A stretch of 64,000 nucleotides of DNA from CBDFHC01 sp965247585 (GCA_965247585.1 CBDFHC010000005.1:1178001-1242000), one strand, 5' to 3'. Shown: positions 33,023 through 42,133, counted from the first letter of the stretch. Made by a program: numbers and translations. The notes: generated by a model not told the origin, from the letters alone.

Positions 33023-35287
33023 CTAGTCGGCGAGGCTGCTGGTCCGGCTCCCGATCACTTCTCGGGAGCGTCCGGGTTCGCCGCTGGAGATGTATCCCTC
33101 ATCTTCAAGCATGTCTATCAGGCGCATGGCCCTGGGATAGCCAAGCTGGAGGCGCCGCTGAAGGAGAGATGCTGATATGTGGTGATACCTGTCCGCCAAC
33201 TCTCTGGCGCGGTCCAATAAATCGTCCTCATCCAACTCGTCTTCCGCCTCTTCGTCAACCTCCGGAGGTTCCAAAGAGATCTCCAGCAGGGCCGGTCCCT
33301 TCTGGCTATTCCAGAAGTCGATGATCCGCTGGATCTCAGCGTCGGAGACATAGGTGCCCTGGATGCGCCTGGGCTTGGGGGATTGGGCGGAGAGGAATAG
33401 CATGTCACCCTTGCCCAGCAGCTTGTCGGCGCCGCCGCCATCCAGAACGACGCGAGAGTCCACCTGGGAGGCGACGGCAAACGCAATGCGGGCAGCGACA
33501 TTGGCCTTTAGCAGTCCGGTTACTACGTTAACCGATGGCCTTTGGGTGCAAAGGATCAGGTGGATGCCGGTGGCCCTGCCCAGCTGTGCCAGACGGACCA
33601 GCGACTGCTCCACCTCAAAGCCACCGGCTATCATCAGATCGGCTAACTCATCTATCACCAGAAGGACATAAGGCATAGCCTCCTTGGACTTGCTATGGTA
33701 GCCGTCAATGTTGCGCACACCCGCCTCTTCCAACAGCCGGTAGCGGCGGAACATCTCGCGCAAGAGTCCGTCCAGCACGGTGGGGACCTGGTCACCATCC
33801 ACAATAACGGGGGCCATCAGGTGGGGAATTCCGTTGTAGGGCGTTAGCTCCACCCGCTTGGGGTCTACCATCAGCATTCTAAGGCGGTCCGGCCGCACGG
33901 CCAGCATCAAGGAGGTGATTATGGAGTTGATGCAGACGCTCTTGCCGCTGCCCGTGGCGCCGGCGATGAGCAGGTGGGGCAGCTCCAACAGGTCCACTGT
34001 CACGGGTTCCCCGCCGGTGCCCTGTCCCAGCGCCAGGGGGAGTCCGCCGCGCCCGGCCATCTGCTTGAAGGCAGAGGATTCAGCCAAGGTACGGAGGAAC
34101 ACACGGCTGGGCCGGGGGCTGGGGACCTCCAGGCCCACCAGGGCCTCCCCGGGCACCGGTGACTCTATCCGCAAGTCTGATGTCTTCAGGGACAGCGCCA
34201 GGTCACGTTCGCGCGCCACGATGCTGTGGACCTTGACCCTGGCCATTTCCGGGGGTGTCCCATCTTCGGCGCCGCCGTTTCGGGTGTCCCGGTACCGTTT
34301 TACCCACCCGGGCACAAGGCCGAAACGGATCACTCTGGGGCCAGTCTTGATGTCTTTAACAGATACTTCAACGCCGTGGTCGGAAAGGGTGGTCTCAATG
34401 TTTACAGCCATTTCGTCCAGGGTCGCTTGAGGAACAGTTTGCGCCTCGCCCTTGGACAAAAGGTCAATGCCGGGGAGACGCCATTTGGAGACCTTGATCA
34501 CCTTGTCTTCCTGCACTGCCTGGAATGAGTCCTCCTCATCCACACCTTCGGGAGGCAATTCTTCAACCATGGCGGCTTCCGGTATAGGTTTGGCTCTTCT
34601 TACCCGAGGCATTTTTCCGGCCAGCCGCGAGGGGAGGGAAGGCCTGGGCGCTTCTTCCACCGCCAGGTCTTCCGCCGCCAGGTCTTCCGCCGCCAAGTCT
34701 TCCACGGTGACGGCGGCGGGGGCCGGACGGAGCCGTTTCGCCACGGTCTCAACCCGGTAGCTCACCGATTCGCCCATAAATCTACTGCGTCGATATAGCA
34801 CGGCGGCCGCGGAACGGTACGCGGTCACGGTCCGGCGAGGCGCCACGGCGAATGGCACCAGGCAAAGGACGGCGGCGGCTTTCAGCAGGCCCAGGGCCAC
34901 CGGTTCGCCGCCCAGTATGCTCCCCCACGTACCGGATAGACCCGTCTCTTCCAATACTCCTTGAGAAGGGAAGAATATGGACATCACAGCCAGTGAGGCA
35001 ACAACTATTAGGGCGGAGCCCAGCCATAGGCCGTAGCGTTGTGTGACGGTGTGCCTGCGAAGCCACAAAGTTGGCAGAAGGGCGGCAATCCATAGACCCG
35101 CCGGCACAAAGCCATAGCCAAGGCTGCTCCATACCCACTCGCGAGTGGCGCCGGATAGGGAGAGAGCCAGCGCGGGACCGCCGAAAATAGCCAAAGCCAA
35201 CATGGCCCGGCTGCCGGTCCTGGACAGCAGCCGGCCGGCGGCCCTGGTCAGCAGTACGAGGCTGATAATTCCAAGTGAACGTAACAT
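33023..35287 (-). CDS. ftsK: DNA translocase FtsK/SpoIIIE
   Basis: A 754-residue septal DNA pump. The N-terminal third has four or so membrane helices, then a charged linker with three exact AEDLA-type repeats. The motor shows Walker A LIAGATGSGKSVCINS, Walker B YVLLVIDELADLMIAGG and LCTQRPSVNVVTG. The C-terminal gamma winged helix (ISASLLQRRLQLGYPRAMRLIDMLEDEG) reads polarity sequences. The ATG start lies 6 nt after rnjA. Confidence 0.94.
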   Translation of the reverse strand: MLRSLGIISLVLLTRAAGRLLSRTGSRAMLALAIFGGPALALSLSGATREWVWSSLGYGFVPAGLWIAALLPTLWLRRHTVTQRYGLWLGSALIVVASLAVMSIFFPSQGVLEETGLSGTWGSILGGEPVALGLLKAAAVLCLVPFAVAPRRTVTAYRSAAAVLYRRSRFMGESVSYRVETVAKRLRPAPAAVTVEDLAAEDLAAEDLAVEEAPRPSLPSRLAGKMPRVRRAKPIPEAAMVEELPPEGVDEEDSFQAVQEDKVIKVSKWRLPGIDLLSKGEAQTVPQATLDEMAVNIETTLSDHGVEVSVKDIKTGPRVIRFGLVPGWVKRYRDTRNGGAEDGTPPEMARVKVHSIVARERDLALSLKTSDLRIESPVPGEALVGLEVPSPRPSRVFLRTLAESSAFKQMAGRGGLPLALGQGTGGEPVTVDLLELPHLLIAGATGSGKSVCINSIITSLMLAVRPDRLRMLMVDPKRVELTPYNGIPHLMAPVIVDGDQVPTVLDGLLREMFRRYRLLEEAGVRNIDGYHSKSKEAMPYVLLVIDELADLMIAGGFEVEQSLVRLAQLGRATGIHLILCTQRPSVNVVTGLLKANVAARIAFAVASQVDSRVVLDGGGADKLLGKGDMLFLSAQSPKPRRIQGTYVSDAEIQRIIDFWNSQKGPALLEISLEPPEVDEEAEDELDEDDLLDRARELADRYHHISASLLQRRLQLGYPRAMRLIDMLEDEGYISSGEPGRSREVIGSRTSSLAD
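34659..34703 (-). repeat. Three tandem 15-bp units in the ftsK linker
   Basis: Three nearly identical 15-bp units (GGAAGACCTGGCGGC on the coding strand, last bases varying) encode the AEDLA repeats of the FtsK linker. Confidence 0.75.
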
Positions 35288-35293
35288 GAGGGA

Positions 35294-36964
35294 TCAGACT
35301 TCAAGGGTCATAGGTACAATCATAGGGCGGCGGCCGGTCTCTTTGAATAGTAGACCGCTCGCAATTTCTTTCACTTTTGCATTAACGTAGGACCAATCCG
35401 TGGTGTCGAGGCGCGCATGATCCAGAGAATCGTAGACCGCCGCGGCCACCTTGGCGTGGAGCTCATCCTCCTCGTCCGGCTCAGCAAAGCCGCTGGAAAC
35501 CACCTCCGGCTCGGCTAGAGGAGCGCCGGTGCCCTTATCAAACGTGATGGCGACAACCACGATGCCGTCCTTGGAAAGAAGCCTGCGGTCTCGCAAGACC
35601 GGGCTTTTGGTATCCATGGTGCCAAAGCCATCCACAAAAATGTTGCCGGCGGGCACCCGGTCAACCACATCGCCGCCTTGGGCGGTCAACTCAAGAACGT
35701 CGCCATCTTCCAAAACGAAGATGTTATTGCTGTCCACTCCCATTTGCTGGGCCAGCTCCGCGTGGGCCACCAGGCCCCGGTACTCACCGTGTATGGGGAC
35801 GAAAAACCGCGGTTTGGTCAGGTTGAGCATGATCTTTAGCTCTTCACGGCTGCTGTGACCGTGGACGTGGACCAGGGCCACTTTGTCATACATCACTCGG
35901 GCGCCGCGGCGCGTCAGGTTATTGATGCTCCGGGCCACCCCCTTCTCGTTGCCGGGTACAGGAGTGGAGGACATTATCACCGTGTCGTTGGGCAAGATTT
36001 CCAACTGGCGGTGGGTCCCGTTGGCGATGCGCACCAAGGCGGAGGTGGGCTCTCCCTGGCTGCCGGTAGTAAGCAACACCAACTGGGCAGGGTCCAGCCT
36101 AAGCGCCTGGTTTAGAGGCAAAACAACCCCCGGAGGCGCCTTGATGTAACCCATCTCCGTGGCCATGGCCAGGTTATCAACCATGCTGCGGCCTACAATG
36201 GAAACCTTGCGGCCGTGGTGGACAGCGGCGTCAATCACTTGCTGCATGCGGGAGATCAGGGAAGCGAAAGTCGCCACCAGCACCCGTCCTGGGGCGTTGC
36301 CGATGAGCCGGTCCAACGCCTCTCCCACCACCTGCTCGGACGGAGTGTAGCCCTCCAGCTCAGCGTAGGTAGAGTCGGACAGAAGCAGGAGAACGCCTTC
36401 GGTGCCGTAGCGGGCAAGATTCGCCAAGTCGGTGGTCTTACCGTCTACTGGGGTGTGGTCTATCTTGAAATCACCGGTATGCACTACAAGTCCAGCGGGA
36501 GTGGATATGACAATACCCATGGCATCAGGAATGCTGTGGCAAACGCGGAAGAATTCAATCCCAAAGCAGCCCAGTTGGAACGGGACCCGGGGCTCCACCA
36601 TATTGAGCTCCACCTTGCGAAGGAGGCTGTTTTCCTTGAGCTTTACCTCAATGAGGCCATGGGCCAGGCGAGGGGCATAAACGGGGACGTTCAGCCGGGG
36701 AAGAACGAACGGGAGGGCCCCTGTGTGGTCCTCATGGCCGTGGGTGATGAGGATCGCCCGGACCTTATGGCTGTTTTCCACCAGATAGGAAACGTCCGGC
36801 AGCACCAGGTCCACGCCGGGCATGTCGTCTTCAGGGAAGAGGACCCCGCAATCCACGACGATGATATCGTCCTGGTATTCCAGGGCCATCATGTTTTTGC
36901 CGATCTCTCCCAAGCCACCCAGGGGGATGACACGGAGCGGGGTATTAGTAAGATATCCGGACAA
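35294..36964 (-). CDS. rnj: Ribonuclease J
   Basis: A 556-residue metallo-beta-lactamase/beta-CASP RNase with 5'-3' exonuclease and endonuclease activity, the main RNA decay enzyme in many Gram-positive lineages. The metal site is in LITHGHEDHTGALPFVLP, with later ligands in FRVCHSIPDAMG and VVHTGDFKIDHTP. The beta-CASP motifs follow (LLSDSTYAELEGYTPSE, TTGSQGEPTSAL, VHVHGHSS). The start is a TTG 10 nt after udg. It lies in an udg-rnj-ftsK operon. Confidence 0.93.
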   Translation of the reverse strand: MSGYLTNTPLRVIPLGGLGEIGKNMMALEYQDDIIVVDCGVLFPEDDMPGVDLVLPDVSYLVENSHKVRAILITHGHEDHTGALPFVLPRLNVPVYAPRLAHGLIEVKLKENSLLRKVELNMVEPRVPFQLGCFGIEFFRVCHSIPDAMGIVISTPAGLVVHTGDFKIDHTPVDGKTTDLANLARYGTEGVLLLLSDSTYAELEGYTPSEQVVGEALDRLIGNAPGRVLVATFASLISRMQQVIDAAVHHGRKVSIVGRSMVDNLAMATEMGYIKAPPGVVLPLNQALRLDPAQLVLLTTGSQGEPTSALVRIANGTHRQLEILPNDTVIMSSTPVPGNEKGVARSINNLTRRGARVMYDKVALVHVHGHSSREELKIMLNLTKPRFFVPIHGEYRGLVAHAELAQQMGVDSNNIFVLEDGDVLELTAQGGDVVDRVPAGNIFVDGFGTMDTKSPVLRDRRLLSKDGIVVVAITFDKGTGAPLAEPEVVSSGFAEPDEEDELHAKVAAAVYDSLDHARLDTTDWSYVNAKVKEIASGLLFKETGRRPMIVPMTLEV

Positions 36965-36974
36965 GAATTGACTC

Positions 36975-37577
36975 CTAACTAAACATATTGAGCTGTTTGC
37001 CGGGTGGCTCTTCGGCCTGTTGTGGAGCTGGCGACTGGTGGACTAACGCCGGAATGGCTTTAAAGTCCTCTTCAATGACCCGTTTCAGGTTTCCATTGTG
37101 CAGGGCGGCCGCCGGGTGATAGATGGGATAGACCTGGCGGCCTTCTACCATTCTGACACGGCCCCGGGTCTTGCTGATTGTCTGGTTGGGCAGAAATCTC
37201 GCCATGGAGTAGCGCCCCAGTGTCACCACTACTTTGGGGTTGATGAGCTCAAGCTGCCGGTCCATGTACTTGCGGCAGGCGGAGATCTCACCGGACAGCG
37301 GGTCACGGTTATTGGGAGGCCTACATTTCACAACGTTGGCTATGAAGACCTCCTCTCTCCTGAGTCCACTAGACTCAAGGAGGGCGTCCAGGAACTTGCC
37401 GGCGGGTCCCACAAAGGGCCTTCCCTGCCGGTCTTCGTGGAAGCCAGGACCTTCCCCTATGAACATAATCTCAGCATCCGGGGGACCTTCGCCGGGCACC
37501 GCGGTGGTGCGAGTCTTACTCAGCGCGCAGTCCGTGCACACCGAGACTTGTTGGGCCACGTCTTCCAAGCTGTTCAT
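36975..37577 (-). CDS. udg: Uracil-DNA glycosylase, family 4 (Fe-S)
   Basis: A 200-residue glycosylase that removes uracil from DNA. Fe-S ligands are C14, C17, C85 and C101. The active site is in IMFIGEGPGFHEDRQGRPFVGPAGK, and the second motif is YPIYHPAAALHN. The C-terminal tail ends in KQLNMFS; QLNMF (195-199) resembles the sliding-clamp-binding pentapeptide QLxLF. It starts at an ATG and leads the udg-rnj-ftsK operon. Confidence 0.93.
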   Translation of the reverse strand: MNSLEDVAQQVSVCTDCALSKTRTTAVPGEGPPDAEIMFIGEGPGFHEDRQGRPFVGPAGKFLDALLESSGLRREEVFIANVVKCRPPNNRDPLSGEISACRKYMDRQLELINPKVVVTLGRYSMARFLPNQTISKTRGRVRMVEGRQVYPIYHPAAALHNGNLKRVIEEDFKAIPALVHQSPAPQQAEEPPGKQLNMFS

Positions 37578-37605
37578 TACCGATTCCTCTTAGGAGATGG
37601 TGCCA

Positions 37606-37635
37606 AACATAGCGGGAACTGCGCGATTGGAGCAA
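37606..37635 (-). promoter_or_regulatory. Possible promoter of udg-rnj-ftsK
   Basis: On the minus strand TTGCTC, an 18-nt spacer and TATGTT. The match is moderate. Confidence 0.35.
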
Positions 37636-37724
37636 CGTCACGGGAGCTCCAAGCCGCCCAAGAAATGGAAACGGAGCCAGTATTGCTGATGGGGAAAGAG
37701 GCCGGGGTTAAACCGGGATTCTTC

Positions 37725-37985
37725 TTATTCGTCCTCTACACCGCTGGCGTGCAAGAAATCTATGGCGTTTTGAACCGTGGCTATCTTCTCGGCCTCTTCG
37801 TCCGAGATCTCTATCTTAACGTTCTCCGTGGTGAACTCTTCTTCTAAGGCCATGATGAGCTCCACCAAATCCAGCGAGTCCGCGTTCAGGTTGTCCACAA
37901 ATGAAGCATCGGGAACTACGTCAGCCTCTTCCACACCCAACCTATCAGCTACGATGATCTTAACCCTTTCCAAGACAGTTGCCAT
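37725..37985 (-). CDS. acpP: Acyl carrier protein
   Basis: An 86-residue carrier of fatty acyl chains. The phosphopantetheine-attachment Ser is in NADSLDLVELIMALEEEF. Overall acidity and length fit AcpP. It starts at an ATG with AAAGGA upstream, 3 nt after the nusB stop, and is the last gene of the yceD-rpmF-fabD-nusB-acpP unit. Confidence 0.95.
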   Translation of the reverse strand: MATVLERVKIIVADRLGVEEADVVPDASFVDNLNADSLDLVELIMALEEEFTTENVKIEISDEEAEKIATVQNAIDFLHASGVEDE

Positions 37986-37988
37986 ATT

Positions 37989-38444
37989 TTATCCTTTTCG
38001 CCGTACAGAGGGTTTAGCCAACGGCCTGTCGGCGTCCATGAGGGCGCCCAGGACACCATTAACAAATCGCGAAGAGCTTTCACTGCCGTAGGTCTTGGCC
38101 AGCTCCACGGCTTCGTTGATAACGACCTTGGGCGGCGTTGTACGATTATACTGCATCTCAAACATAGCCAGACGCAAGATGTTCCGATCTACTAAGGGAG
38201 TCTGGTCCAGCGGCCAAGCCGGGGCCAACGCTCCAATGGTTTTGTCTATTTTCTCTAGATTGCTGATGGTACCATTCACAAGCTCCCGAGCGAACTTGCT
38301 AACTTCCGGTACTCGCCGGGACTCATTCAAAAGACGTTCGAGCGCGGTTTGAGCAGGATGTCCTGACGCATCGAATTCATACATAGCCTGAAGCGCCAGG
38401 ATCCTGGCTTCGGTTTTGGGGAGGGCGACCTTACTTCCGGCCAT
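37989..38444 (-). CDS. nusB: Transcription antitermination factor NusB
   Basis: A 151-residue all-helical protein that binds boxA RNA with NusE/S10. The family pattern is clear: ARILALQAMYEFDASG, KIDKTIGALAPAWPLDQTPLVDRNILRLAMFEM and VVINEAVELAKTYGSESSSRFVNGVLG. It starts at an ATG 27 nt after fabD and 3 nt before acpP. Confidence 0.93.
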   Translation of the reverse strand: MAGSKVALPKTEARILALQAMYEFDASGHPAQTALERLLNESRRVPEVSKFARELVNGTISNLEKIDKTIGALAPAWPLDQTPLVDRNILRLAMFEMQYNRTTPPKVVINEAVELAKTYGSESSSRFVNGVLGALMDADRPLAKPSVRRKG

Positions 38445-38471
38445 AGCCGCGCACCTGAGCGTCTGAGAGCG

Positions 38472-39428
38472 TTAGAGTAGCTGCTCCGTGGCGGCCAACT
38501 CTTTAGCCGACGCCAAATCTTCAACGTTTACCAGGCTGGCCTTGCGGTCTATTCGCTTGATGAGGCTGGTCAGCACCCGGCCGGGGCCGAATTCAACGAA
38601 GGTGGATATGCCCATGTCCGTCATAGACTTTACGGACTGTTTCCACATGACACAGCCGCACATCTGCTGCTTCAGCTCGTCCTTGACGTCCTCTCCGGTG
38701 GAGAGGACAGACCCCGTCAGGTTGGCCACTATGGGCGCTTTGGGGTCTCTGAAGCTGGTCTGGTCTAGCAACCGTGAGAGACCTTCTTGGGCAGGGGCCA
38801 TCAAGTGAGAGTGAAACGCTCCGGCTACGGCCAGGGGGATGGTCTTCCTGGCGCCACGCGCCGCGCAAAGGTCCATGGCCCTAGCCAGGGAGAGGCGGTC
38901 TCCGCTGATGACGATCTGGTTATCAGAGTTGACGTTGGCTATCTCCACCCCCGTTTCCTGACAGACCTCTTCCACCGTGATGTCGTCCAGCCCAATGATG
39001 GCAGCCATGCCACCGTTGCGCAGGTCGGACGCTTCCTGCATAAGCCGGCCCCGCTCCCTGACCAGGCGTATACCGTCTGTCAGGTCCAGCACCCCGGCGG
39101 TAACCAGCGAGGTGTATTCACCAACGCTGTGCCCGGCATACGCGGTGGGTTCCAACGCGCCGTCCCGTTTGAACTCTTCCAGAGTCACCAGGGCCGCCAG
39201 GCTGGAAGCCATGATGGCGGGCTGGGAGTTTACCGTCCGCCGAAGCTCCGAGGCGGGACCTTCGAACATCAGTTTGGTGAGTGGGAATGAAAGCGAGTCA
39301 TCTATGAGGTCAAAGACCTCTCTGGCCTTTCTGGAGTTGTCATACAGTTGCGAGCCCATTCCCACAAACTGGGAGCCTTGGCCCGGAAAAACGTATGCGA
39401 CTCCAGGTCTGATTGACGTTTCCGTGAT
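38472..39428 (-). CDS. fabD: Malonyl-CoA:ACP transacylase FabD, no canonical start codon
   Basis: Transfers malonyl from CoA to ACP. The active-site Ser is in AYAGHSVGEYTSL, and the catalytic His is in GAFHSHLM. The oxyanion-loop sequence VFPGQGSQFVGMG is encoded, but it lies upstream of the first canonical start (GTG, 39365). Between the TGA at 39449 and that GTG there is no ATG, GTG or TTG. AAGGGGG at 39431-39437 precedes ATC (39428) by 2 nt and ACG (39425) by 5 nt; a second ATC at 39413 would match homolog length best. The coordinate given is the upstream ATC; the true start is undecided. The gene follows rpmF. Confidence 0.85.
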   Translation of the reverse strand: MTETSIRPGVAYVFPGQGSQFVGMGSQLYDNSRKAREVFDLIDDSLSFPLTKLMFEGPASELRRTVNSQPAIMASSLAALVTLEEFKRDGALEPTAYAGHSVGEYTSLVTAGVLDLTDGIRLVRERGRLMQEASDLRNGGMAAIIGLDDITVEEVCQETGVEIANVNSDNQIVISGDRLSLARAMDLCAARGARKTIPLAVAGAFHSHLMAPAQEGLSRLLDQTSFRDPKAPIVANLTGSVLSTGEDVKDELKQQMCGCVMWKQSVKSMTDMGISTFVEFGPGRVLTSLIKRIDRKASLVNVEDLASAKELAATEQLL

Positions 39429-39503
39429 TTCCCCCTTGTAATCGAGTCATTTAGCGTAGAAATTGGCCCAAAAGGGACCAAATAATGCGGAGGGTCTGCC
39501 GGA

Positions 39504-39701
39504 TTAGTTCTCTTCAGGCTCACCCTTGGTAGGTACTACCTTGCGCCCCTTGTAGTACCCACAGTGGGCGCATGCCCTATGGGACGCTTTCGCGGCGCGG
39601 CACTGCGGGCACCGCGAGGGATGAACGGGCTTCATGCGGTACGCAATCATCTTCCTGCCGCCTTGGGCCCTGGTTACTTTTTTGGTTGGTAGTGCACCCA
39701 T
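39504..39701 (-). CDS. rpmF: 50S ribosomal protein L32
   Basis: A 65-residue protein with the bacterial L32 zinc ribbon (CPQC and CAHC) and the basic SHRACAHCGYYKGRKV segment. The start is the ATG at 39701, in MGALPTKKVTRAQGG, preceded by AAAGGTAG; an earlier in-frame ATG at 39752 would extend it into yceD. It follows yceD by 5 nt, the classic yceD-rpmF order before fatty acid genes. Confidence 0.93.
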   Translation of the reverse strand: MGALPTKKVTRAQGGRKMIAYRMKPVHPSRCPQCRAAKASHRACAHCGYYKGRKVVPTKGEPEEN

Positions 39702-39706
39702 AATTT

Positions 39707-40228
39707 CTACCTTTGGGCGGGGCTGGAAAGTAGTGAGGCCAAAGGGGCCCATAGAGCGTCGCCACGCTCAGCCTCGCAGCTACAGGCGCCGCTCTTCAAG
39801 TTGGCGCCACAGCCTGGACACATCCCCTGGCAACTGGGCTCACACAATGGCTTTAACGGAAGGTTGACTATGACTGACTGCCTTACCACTTCTTCTAAGT
39901 CCAACATGTTGTCGTCACCTATGCTTAGGAGGGGCTCACCGGCGTCGGCATCGGAGTCACGGAAGTCCGGGGAAGCGCCGGAACTGAACTGTTCGTTCAC
40001 GGAAGAAGTGACAGTCTGCCGGAATGATCCCAGACAACGGCTGCATACAGTATCGGCTTGAGTTTGGATGGTGGCTCTAGCCCAGACGCTATGGTTAAGC
40101 AGTATCAGTTTGAGGCTGCCTTGCACTGACCCCCTGACTCCAGGGTCTATAGATAGCTCCTCACCGACCTCGTAGGTCCTACTGGCGCCTACCGGCTCCC
40201 TGAGGAGTTGACTAACGTTAAACCGCAA
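39707..40228 (-). CDS. yceD: YceD/DUF177 family protein
   Basis: A 173-residue DUF177 protein, the usual partner encoded before L32, linked to 23S rRNA accumulation in some organisms. The family segment CSRCLGSFRQTVTSSVNEQF and the acidic DDNMLDLEEVVRQSVIVNLPLKPLC are present. A C-terminal Cys cluster (CEPSCQGMCPGCG, CSC) may bind zinc. The start is a TTG at 40228. It leads the operon under a consensus promoter. Confidence 0.88.
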   Translation of the reverse strand: MRFNVSQLLREPVGASRTYEVGEELSIDPGVRGSVQGSLKLILLNHSVWARATIQTQADTVCSRCLGSFRQTVTSSVNEQFSSGASPDFRDSDADAGEPLLSIGDDNMLDLEEVVRQSVIVNLPLKPLCEPSCQGMCPGCGANLKSGACSCEAERGDALWAPLASLLSSPAQR

Positions 40229-40263
40229 TAGATGAGTCTTCAGTCGGATATGGGCAAGCGGTG

Positions 40264-40293
40264 ATTATAGATATCGGCTTTTCAGCGTGTCAA
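40264..40293 (-). promoter_or_regulatory. Consensus promoter of the yceD-rpmF-fabD-nusB-acpP operon
   Basis: On the minus strand TTGACA, an 18-nt spacer and TATAAT: both boxes are perfect. The leader is about 30 nt. Confidence 0.85.
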
Positions 40294-40354
40294 GCGCCGC
40301 AATGGGGAGTTATCCGCCTTTCGGACGCTGGGGCGCGGCGCCGGTAGAATAATC

Positions 40355-40771
40355 CTAGCCGCGGGCGCCTGTCTTGACGTTTTCTTTGATGAAATCAACT
40401 ATCTGCTGAGTTGATGTGCCGGGGCCAAAAATTGCACTGACGCCCATCTTTCTGAGGGGCTCATGGTCTTCGTGGGGGATGATTCCACCGGCAACCACCA
40501 GGACATCATCCATTTCGTTCTCTTTAAGCCCTGACAGAATATCCGGGAAGATCTCAAGGTGTGCGCCTGACAGGATGCTCAATCCCACGGCATCCACGTC
40601 TTCCTGGGCCGCGGCCTCCACGATCATCTGGGGTGTCTGGCGAATTCCGGTGTAAATCACCTCCATGCCCGCGTCCCTGAGCGCGCGGGCCACCACCTTG
40701 CCGCCGCGGTCGTGGCCGTCCAGACCAGGTTTGGCAACCAGGACTCTTATTTTTCGCTCTATCTGGGCCAT
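40355..40771 (-). CDS. mcmA2: Methylmalonyl-CoA mutase, B12-binding subunit
   Basis: A 138-residue stand-alone cobalamin-binding domain. The base-off B12 motif is KPGLDGHDRGGKVVARALRDAG (D-x-H-x-x-G with the lower ligand His), followed by GLSILSGAHLEIF and VVAGGIIPHED. It pairs with the catalytic subunit encoded at 42.1-43.8 kb to interconvert methylmalonyl-CoA and succinyl-CoA. It starts at an ATG and is the last gene of the mutase group. Confidence 0.92.
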   Translation of the reverse strand: MAQIERKIRVLVAKPGLDGHDRGGKVVARALRDAGMEVIYTGIRQTPQMIVEAAAQEDVDAVGLSILSGAHLEIFPDILSGLKENEMDDVLVVAGGIIPHEDHEPLRKMGVSAIFGPGTSTQQIVDFIKENVKTGARG

Positions 40772-40910
40772 GTGGTCACCTAACGGAATTATACCTCAGG
40801 GGCATTTCCTAAACATTAGAAACGCCTCTGGCAAACTTCAGCGGGGGCGGTCCGGCAGAGACCCACCTCACAAAGCCGGCAGTCCACCCGAGAAGGTGAT
40901 TCAGACCCCA

Positions 40911-42062
40911 CTATATCCGATAACGGTCTACCACCTGCCGGCCGATGACGATCCGCTGCACCTCCGAGGTGCCCTCGTAGATGCTGGTGACCCGGGAATC
41001 GCGGAAGTACCGCTCCACATCCGATTCTTTGAAGTATCCATAGCCGCCGTGGATCTGGACCGCCTTGGAGGCGACTCTGAAGCAGGCTTCGGAAGCGTAG
41101 AGCTTGGCCATGGATGCCTCTTCCAGGTAGGGCAGTCCCTGGTCCTCCAAGGTGGCGGCGAGGAAGGTCATAGAGCGGGAGGCGAAAATGTCCGTGGCCA
41201 TGTCCGCCAGCGCGAACTGGATGGCCTGGTGCTCCGAGATGGGTTTGCCGAAGGTCTGGCGCTGCTGCGAGTAGCGCACCGCCGCCTCGAAGGCAGCCTG
41301 GGCAATGCCGACGCACTGGGCCGCGATAGCGATCCGGCTGGAGTCCAGGATGTCCATGGCGTAGCGAAAGCCACGCCGCTCTTCGCCCAGCAGGTTCTCC
41401 ACCGGCACCGGCGTATCCTCAAACGTCATCTCCACGGTAGTGGAGCCCCGCATCCCCATCTTGCCCTGCTGCTTGTGGACCCGGAGTCCCGGGGCGTCCT
41501 TATCCACAATGAAGGCGCTGACGGCGCGGTGCCGCAGCTCTTTATCATGGCTGGCGAAGACGATTACGGCATCGGCGATGTCCCCGTTCGTGGTGAAGTG
41601 CTTGCTCCCATTTAGGTAGAAGTTCCCGTCGCGGCGGGTGGCGGTGGTCTGCATGGCGGCGGCGTCAGACCCGGAACCGGGCTCCGTCAAGGCCCAGGCC
41701 ATGATCTTCTCGCCGCTGGCGGCGCCGGGCACATACTTGGACTTCTGCTCCTCGTTGCCGAACTGGTAGATGCTCTGGAGTCCCAGGGAGCGGTGGGCAA
41801 TGAGGCTGACCGCCGCCGAGGCGTCACCACGAGACACTTCCTCCACGGCCACCACCATCTGGCGGTGGGTGCCGCCGCCGCCGCCAAAGGCGGGGTCTAT
41901 GCCGATGCCCGCAAGCCCTAGAGAGGCCATCCCCTTCCAGGCTTCCCACGAGAACTCCTCCTTCTCATCCGTTTCCCGGGCCCGGGGCTTGAGCTCCCGC
42001 TCGGCGAACTCCCGCACGGCGGCCTGGAGCATCCGTTCCTCTTCAGTCATAAGGAGGTCCAT
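40911..42062 (-). CDS. Acyl-CoA dehydrogenase
   Basis: A 383-residue flavoprotein that forms 2-enoyl-CoA. N-terminal helices (MTEEERMLQAAVREFAERELKPRA), the FAD-binding middle (WALTEPGSGSDAAAMQTTA and LNGSKHFTTNGDIADAVIVFA) and the C-terminal region (IHGGYGYFKESDVERYFRDSRV) are all present. The catalytic base is probably the Glu of YEGTSEVQRIVIGR. Its position between mutase genes suggests branched-chain acyl-CoA or propionyl-route oxidation (inference). Confidence 0.92.
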   Translation of the reverse strand: MDLLMTEEERMLQAAVREFAERELKPRARETDEKEEFSWEAWKGMASLGLAGIGIDPAFGGGGGTHRQMVVAVEEVSRGDASAAVSLIAHRSLGLQSIYQFGNEEQKSKYVPGAASGEKIMAWALTEPGSGSDAAAMQTTATRRDGNFYLNGSKHFTTNGDIADAVIVFASHDKELRHRAVSAFIVDKDAPGLRVHKQQGKMGMRGSTTVEMTFEDTPVPVENLLGEERRGFRYAMDILDSSRIAIAAQCVGIAQAAFEAAVRYSQQRQTFGKPISEHQAIQFALADMATDIFASRSMTFLAATLEDQGLPYLEEASMAKLYASEACFRVASKAVQIHGGYGYFKESDVERYFRDSRVTSIYEGTSEVQRIVIGRQVVDRYRI

Positions 42063-42133
42063 TGGGTCACCTCACACAATAGCTTTCTCTAAAATTGTTG
42101 CCGCCCAGCCTTGGTTGGCCCGGCGGGGGACTA

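Noticed and set aside
34659..34703. Tandem 15-bp units as a VNTR-like regulatory repeat
   Set aside because: They lie in frame in the FtsK linker and encode AEDLA repeats, which is ordinary for such linkers.
36215..36982. A 255-codon plus-strand open frame opposite rnj
   Set aside because: It lies fully antisense to RNase J, and its protein sequence has no recognisable domain; it is a GC-bias shadow.
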